Part shown: positions 7,658 through 10,404 of the stretch, in pieces
Layout: every line of letters starts with the position of its first letter
How positions within the stretch are numbered: the stretch's first letter is position 1
Assembly: GCA_002781265.1 (NCBI GenBank)
Contig: PETS01000118.1
Span: 1-10,404, forward strand
Direction: 5' to 3'
Source of the DNA: Candidatus Falkowbacteria bacterium CG02_land_8_20_14_3_00_36_14
GTDB taxonomy: Bacteria; Patescibacteriota; Patescibacteriia; Patescibacteriales; UM-FILTER-36-11
Length of the DNA: 10,404 bases
Translations under genes and position numbers: made by a program
The notes under the pieces: model-generated
Told to the model about the DNA's origin: nothing
The model's input: only the letters and a program-made list of their open reading frames with translations
Database searches by the model: none

Positions 7658-7678
7658 ATTCTGAATTAAATTCAGAAT
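7658..7678. repeat. Left hairpin of the inverted-repeat element
   Basis: A perfect palindrome with 10-base arms ATTCTGAATT (7658-7667) and AATTCAGAAT (7669-7678) around the single base A7668. It resembles the scattered GTCATTCTGAA...TTCAGAATC type of intergenic palindrome seen in many bacterial genomes. Confidence 0.8.
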
Positions 7679-7742
7679 CCAGGGGATAGTTGCTACTTAT
7701 TTATTCAATTTCATAATAGAATTTAGATGAATTTAACTCTGG

Positions 7743-7764
7743 ATTGCGGCTCGGAGGCCGCAAT
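7743..7764. repeat. Right hairpin of the inverted-repeat element
   Basis: Arms ATTGCGGC (7743-7750) and GCCGCAAT (7757-7764) pair perfectly around the loop TCGGAG. It is G/C-rich in an A/T-rich setting. It lies just downstream of recQ on the minus strand but is not followed by a T-run in that direction, so it does not look like a normal intrinsic terminator. Confidence 0.8.
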
Positions 7765-7792
7765 GACAAAATAGGTGCAGTAAAAAAGTCAA

Positions 7793-9961
7793 TTATTTCG
7801 CTTTCATTTTAGCTACTACATATCTTATTTCATCCCAGCTGGCTTTATCGCCCAGCTCTTCCTTTATCGGCGTTAATTTTTCCCTACCGGCTTTTTTAAT
7901 TGCTTTTATAATAATATTTTGCTGTTTGGGCGCAACTAATTTATCAATATTCTTTATCAACCCTTTCTCTATTAAATATCCCAAATGAGCGCTGATGGTG
8001 CTTTCTTTTAAACCGCGCTGTTCGGCGATTTTATCAATTGACAAACCATTATTATATAATTCTAAAGTGTCCAGCTGGGTAAGCTTGGTAGACAGCTTGG
8101 CTTTAGGGGCAAGGTTTTCGCTCATGGCAAAATTTCCTGTTTTTTTACCGGCCGCGCCTCGATGCCAGCGGGATAGAATTTTTTTCCGCGGCGGCTCATG
8201 CTTGCGCAAATATCCGTTTTTAGTCAGGCAGCTGTCGCATTTGCCGCAATTTTCAACGTCTTTCTCCCCAAAATAATTTAATATATATTTTTGCCTACAT
8301 CCAAAATTATAAACATACTCTTCAATCTGGTCTAATTTTTCATAAGCTTTTTTTAATTTATTTTTATGGGCGGTAAAATCTATATCTACATTTTCCAGCT
8401 CCGCTCTTTTTAAAATATTAATTTCCGTGCCCCGAAAAGGCGGACGGTATTCTACCAGGCCCTCGTCGGATAATTTTCTGACTAATCTGATAATTGAATC
8501 TTTTTTAACATTTATAATTTCGGCCGCTTCTTCAAAATTAATATCCCAGCCGTTTTTAAGCTCACTAAAAAACTTGCCGTTTAACTTATTTAAAATTTCT
8601 ATTTGTATTTTCGCCCGCGGGCCTAATGAATTAACAATAGCATCAAAATCTGAATTGAATTTTAAATAAGCGCTGCCCGCCTTTTCGCGCGATCTTAATA
8701 TATAACCCTCTCTTTCTAAAAATTTTAAAGCGGTGCCAATGGCCATATCGGGCATAGATTCCGTTATCATCTCTCCCAGCTCGGCATAAGTAATTAAAAC
8801 TTTATCAGAATTATAATTTAAAAGCGTCTCATAAATTTTTAAAATAACTTCCGGCGGGGGATTGTCGCCTTTAATAAAAAATTCCTGCAGATACCGGTCC
8901 CGGGAATTGTAAAGCATCAGGCAAAAACTGGGCCGGCCGTCTCTGCCCGCCCGGCCCGCCTCCTGATAATAAGCTTCCACTGTCCCGGGCATATCATAAT
9001 GGATGACAAACCTGATGTCTTTTTTATCAATGCCCAGCCCGAAAGCGTTGGTGGCCACGATAACATTGGCTTTGCCGTTCATAAAATTTTCCTGCACCCA
9101 GCGCCGGTCTTCGGCTTCCATGCCGGCGTGATAACTAACGGCTTCAATATTATTTTGCAGCAAATAGCTTAATAATTCATCGGCGCGAGCGCGCGTCCCC
9201 ACGTAAATAATCCCTGATTGTCCAGGCGCGCTGCTAATAGCGTCCATTACATATTCGGGCTTTCTCCCTTCATCGGCCTGAATAACGCCAAACTGCAAAT
9301 TGGGGCGGGAAAATCCGGTAATAACTATCTCCGGGTTCTCTAAATCAAGCTGTTTAATAATATCGACTCTTACTTCCGGAGTAGCCGTGGCGGTTAAAGC
9401 CATAACCGGCGGCTGGCCGGCAAATTTAATAATCTCTTTTAATTTTAAATAGCTGGGGCGAAAATCATGCCCCCATTGGCTGATGCAATGGGCTTCATCA
9501 ATAGCGAATAAAGATACTTTTATGCCCGCTAAAGCATTTTTAAATTCATTATTATAAAATCTTTCCGGGGCAATATATAAAAGCTTGAATCGGCCATTTT
9601 TAACTTTTTCCAAACGATCATAGCATTCTGCCAAGGTCAGGGAAGAATTAATAAAAGTTGCCGGTATACCGATTCTTTCCAAAGAATCAACTTGATCTTT
9701 CATTAAAGCGATTAGCGGAGAAATTACCATGGTAATGCCCTCTAAAATCAAGGCCGACAATTGATAGCATAATGACTTGCCCCCGCCGGTAGGCATAATA
9801 ACTACGGTTGATTTGCCAGCCAGTATATTATTTATTACCTCTGCCTGCCCCGGGCGGTAATCCTTAAAACCGTAATGAATTTTAAGTAGTTCTCTCATCT
9901 GCCCCTGTAAATCATCCTTTCTATTCAACGGCATTAATTGTTTTTTTATTTCAATCGGCAT
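7793..9961 (-). CDS. recQ: ATP-dependent DNA helicase RecQ with C-terminal helix-turn-helix domain
   Basis: A 722-residue 3'-5' superfamily 2 helicase for recombination and fork repair. Landmarks are HYGFKDYRPGQ (29-39, adenine-contacting Q motif), Walker A PTGGGKS (57-63), DEAH (155-158), the aromatic-rich loop SQWGHDFRPSY (161-171), ALTATAT (188-194), ATNAFGLGIDK (303-313) and QEAGRAGRDGR (333-343, arginine finger). A RecQ zinc site follows with Cys555, Cys572, Cys575 and Cys578, together with a winged-helix RQC region. After a basic linker (about 583-621) the C-terminus is not a recognisable HRDC domain: residues about 626-716 look like the HTH_40-type helix-turn-helix (LELYNNGLSIDKIAEQRGL, 633-651). 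The frame extends to a TTG at 10033, but the added 24 residues lack family similarity and cover a candidate -10 box, so ATG 9961 is preferred; ATG 9934 is possible. No Shine-Dalgarno. Confidence 0.95.
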   Translation of the reverse strand: MPIEIKKQLMPLNRKDDLQGQMRELLKIHYGFKDYRPGQAEVINNILAGKSTVVIMPTGGGKSLCYQLSALILEGITMVISPLIALMKDQVDSLERIGIPATFINSSLTLAECYDRLEKVKNGRFKLLYIAPERFYNNEFKNALAGIKVSLFAIDEAHCISQWGHDFRPSYLKLKEIIKFAGQPPVMALTATATPEVRVDIIKQLDLENPEIVITGFSRPNLQFGVIQADEGRKPEYVMDAISSAPGQSGIIYVGTRARADELLSYLLQNNIEAVSYHAGMEAEDRRWVQENFMNGKANVIVATNAFGLGIDKKDIRFVIHYDMPGTVEAYYQEAGRAGRDGRPSFCLMLYNSRDRYLQEFFIKGDNPPPEVILKIYETLLNYNSDKVLITYAELGEMITESMPDMAIGTALKFLEREGYILRSREKAGSAYLKFNSDFDAIVNSLGPRAKIQIEILNKLNGKFFSELKNGWDINFEEAAEIINVKKDSIIRLVRKLSDEGLVEYRPPFRGTEINILKRAELENVDIDFTAHKNKLKKAYEKLDQIEEYVYNFGCRQKYILNYFGEKDVENCGKCDSCLTKNGYLRKHEPPRKKILSRWHRGAAGKKTGNFAMSENLAPKAKLSTKLTQLDTLELYNNGLSIDKIAEQRGLKESTISAHLGYLIEKGLIKNIDKLVAPKQQNIIIKAIKKAGREKLTPIKEELGDKASWDEIRYVVAKMKAK

Positions 9962-9974
9962 ATTATAATTATAA

Positions 9975-10003
9975 TTGACAAAAATTTTATTATAAACTAA
10001 CTT
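9975..10003 (+). promoter_or_regulatory. Candidate promoter for the dihydroorotate-dehydrogenase-like gene
   Basis: A perfect TTGACA (9975-9980) is followed after 17 bases by TAACTT (9998-10003), a poor -10 match. The position would give a 5' leader of about 80 bases that includes the hairpin at 10036-10052. Low confidence because only the -35 is good. Confidence 0.25.
9989..9994 (-). promoter_or_regulatory. Candidate -10 box for recQ
   Basis: On the minus strand this reads TATAAT, a perfect -10 hexamer, about 28 bases upstream of the preferred ATG at 9961. The -35 is weak: TTTGTT lies 15 bases upstream and better-spaced hexamers match poorly. Perfect TATAAT strings are frequent by chance in DNA this A/T-rich, so this is only supporting evidence for the shorter RecQ start. 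Confidence 0.35.
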
Positions 10004-10035
10004 AAGATTAACAAACCAAATTGTTTCAGTCAAAA

Positions 10036-10052
10036 AAGGAGGGTCGCTCCTT
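10036..10052 (-). terminator. Short hairpin, terminator-like on the minus strand
   Basis: AAGGAG (10036-10041) pairs with CTCCTT (10047-10052) around a 5-base loop. Read on the minus strand the stem runs directly into a T-tract of six, like an intrinsic terminator that would block transcription entering recQ from the right. On the plus strand it has no T-run and would instead be a leader hairpin about 40 bases before the 10092 start, with an SD-like GGAGG in its 5' arm and loop. Direction and function are uncertain. Confidence 0.4.
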
Positions 10053-10081
10053 ACAATTTATTATTAATATTGCCCATAAAC

Positions 10082-10086
10082 GGAGG
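10082..10086 (+). promoter_or_regulatory. Strong Shine-Dalgarno sequence
   Basis: GGAGG with a 5-base spacer to the ATG at 10092. It is the only convincing ribosome binding site in the window and fixes the start of the last gene. Confidence 0.85.
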
Positions 10087-10091
10087 AAATT

Positions 10092-10404
10092 ATGAAACTG
10101 CGAGGAATTAATTTTGGAAACGCAATCGTTGGCGCCGACGGTTTGAATTTTTTCGGAAATGGATGGTGGTATCATAAAATATATAAAGAATTATTTTCAG
10201 GATTTAACTTTACTGGCTCAACCTTTGTGGCCAAAACCACTACTTGGGAAAAAAGAATAGGAAATATGCCTTTAAAGAAGAATCTTCAGCCAAAAGAATT
10301 AAAGCCAAGCTGTATTCTGGTATATTTTTTTAAAGCCATAATTTTAAATTCAGTGGGACTAGCCGGCCCGGGTGCTCCTGTTTTATTTGGGATGAATAAA
10401 TGGC
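10092..10404 (+). CDS. Dihydroorotate dehydrogenase-like FMN TIM-barrel protein, N-terminal part (3' end outside window)
   Basis: The frame is open from ATG 10092 to the right edge, giving 104 residues plus one base; the gene is cut by the window. The start is well set by GGAGG five bases upstream. The translation shows FGNGWWYH (21-28), STFVAKTTTWEKRIGNMPL (43-61) and ILNSVGLAGPGAPVLF (84-99). A Lys-Thr-x-Thr...R-x-GN segment followed by a 'LxNxxGLxxPG' segment is the order found in dihydroorotate dehydrogenases, where the first binds FMN and substrate and the second carries the conserved Asn; Lys48 and Asn86 are the likely equivalents. The match is clear but divergent (GNMPL instead of GNPxPR), and I recall similar proteins in Patescibacteria whose role in pyrimidine synthesis is unproven. 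It is transcribed divergently from recQ. The active-site base and C-terminal FMN phosphate site cannot be seen. Confidence 0.7.
   Translation, partial: MKLRGINFGNAIVGADGLNFFGNGWWYHKIYKELFSGFNFTGSTFVAKTTTWEKRIGNMPLKKNLQPKELKPSCILVYFFKAIILNSVGLAGPGAPVLFGMNKW

Larger units (their letters stand above)
7653..7769. repeat. Two-hairpin inverted-repeat element (MITE- or REP-pair-like), no transposase
   Basis: This 117-base stretch in the gap after recQ ends in 8-base inverted repeats, TTGTCATT (7653-7660) and AATGACAA (7762-7769). Just inside are inverted copies of AATCCAG (7676-7682) and CTGGATT (7739-7745). Between each outer and inner repeat sits a hairpin, and the two hairpins are unrelated in sequence. 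The layout is thus two 30/31-base modules, TTGTCATT-hairpin-AATCCAG, facing each other across a 56-base A/T-rich centre. The sequence AAAATA at 7646-7651 recurs at 7768-7773 and could be a target duplication, though it overlaps one terminus and is low-complexity. No coding sequence fits inside, so any movement would depend on an enzyme elsewhere. Apart from it, the recQ-methyltransferase gap holds only about 23 bases. Confidence 0.75.

Noticed and set aside
7739..7769. G/C-rich hairpin as the recQ intrinsic terminator
   Set aside because: No T-run follows it on the minus strand, and the T-run at 7784-7789 precedes it; its shared ends with the left module identify it as part of a repeat element.
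7995..8669. Two plus-strand frames (7995-8276 and 8427-8669) opposite recQ
   Set aside because: Both lie within the RQC, zinc and C-terminal coding region of recQ on the other strand and contain no motif.
7793..9961. Higher G/C of recQ as a sign of horizontal transfer
   Set aside because: The neighbouring GT-C genes encode mostly Phe, Ile, Leu, Tyr, Asn and Lys, which forces A/T-rich codons; the contrast is explained by protein composition.
9962..10033. RecQ beginning at the TTG at 10033 (24 extra residues)
   Set aside because: The extension is low-complexity Tyr/Asn/Val sequence without RecQ similarity, uses a TTG with no ribosome site, and overlaps a perfect TATAAT; ATG 9961 fits the family better.

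Overview
The window is a very A/T-rich bacterial fragment, densely packed with genes. TGA is used as a true stop: it forms ATGA overlaps at 1043-1046 and 5391-5394, so the TGA-to-glycine recoded candidate lineages are excluded. The mix of genes suggests a Patescibacteria (Candidate Phyla Radiation)-like genome: a run of multi-spanning GT-C glycosyltransferases with lipid-phosphate-type GT2 enzymes, a RecQ with a C-terminal helix-turn-helix, a Trm9-like methyltransferase and a divergent dihydroorotate-dehydrogenase-like protein. This placement is inference; no rRNA or other marker gene lies in the window.

Positions 1-6880 (plus strand) hold one apparent operon of six genes with overlaps or gaps of at most 24 bases. 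Four are integral membrane proteins of the GT-C/PMT-like type (the first runs off the left edge) and two are soluble family 2 glycosyltransferases. GT2 enzymes of the DPM1/ALG5 type normally load a sugar onto a polyprenyl phosphate in the cytoplasm, and GT-C enzymes use such lipid-linked sugars on the outer face of the membrane. The cluster therefore reads as a compact pathway for glycosylating a surface lipid, polymer or protein.

Positions 6889-9961 (minus strand) hold recQ followed by a class I SAM methyltransferase that closely resembles the eukaryotic Trm9/ALKBH8 tRNA-wobble methyltransferase domain. The roughly 130-base gap between them is largely filled by a two-hairpin inverted-repeat element without a transposase. 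A second G/C-rich palindromic unit lies inside the methyltransferase coding sequence and is translated in frame.

Positions 9962-10091 are a divergent intergenic region with candidate promoters on both strands and a compact hairpin. It separates recQ from the start of a plus-strand dihydroorotate-dehydrogenase-like gene (10092 to the right edge), the only gene here with a clear Shine-Dalgarno sequence. I see no tRNA, rRNA, CRISPR array, transposase or phage gene.
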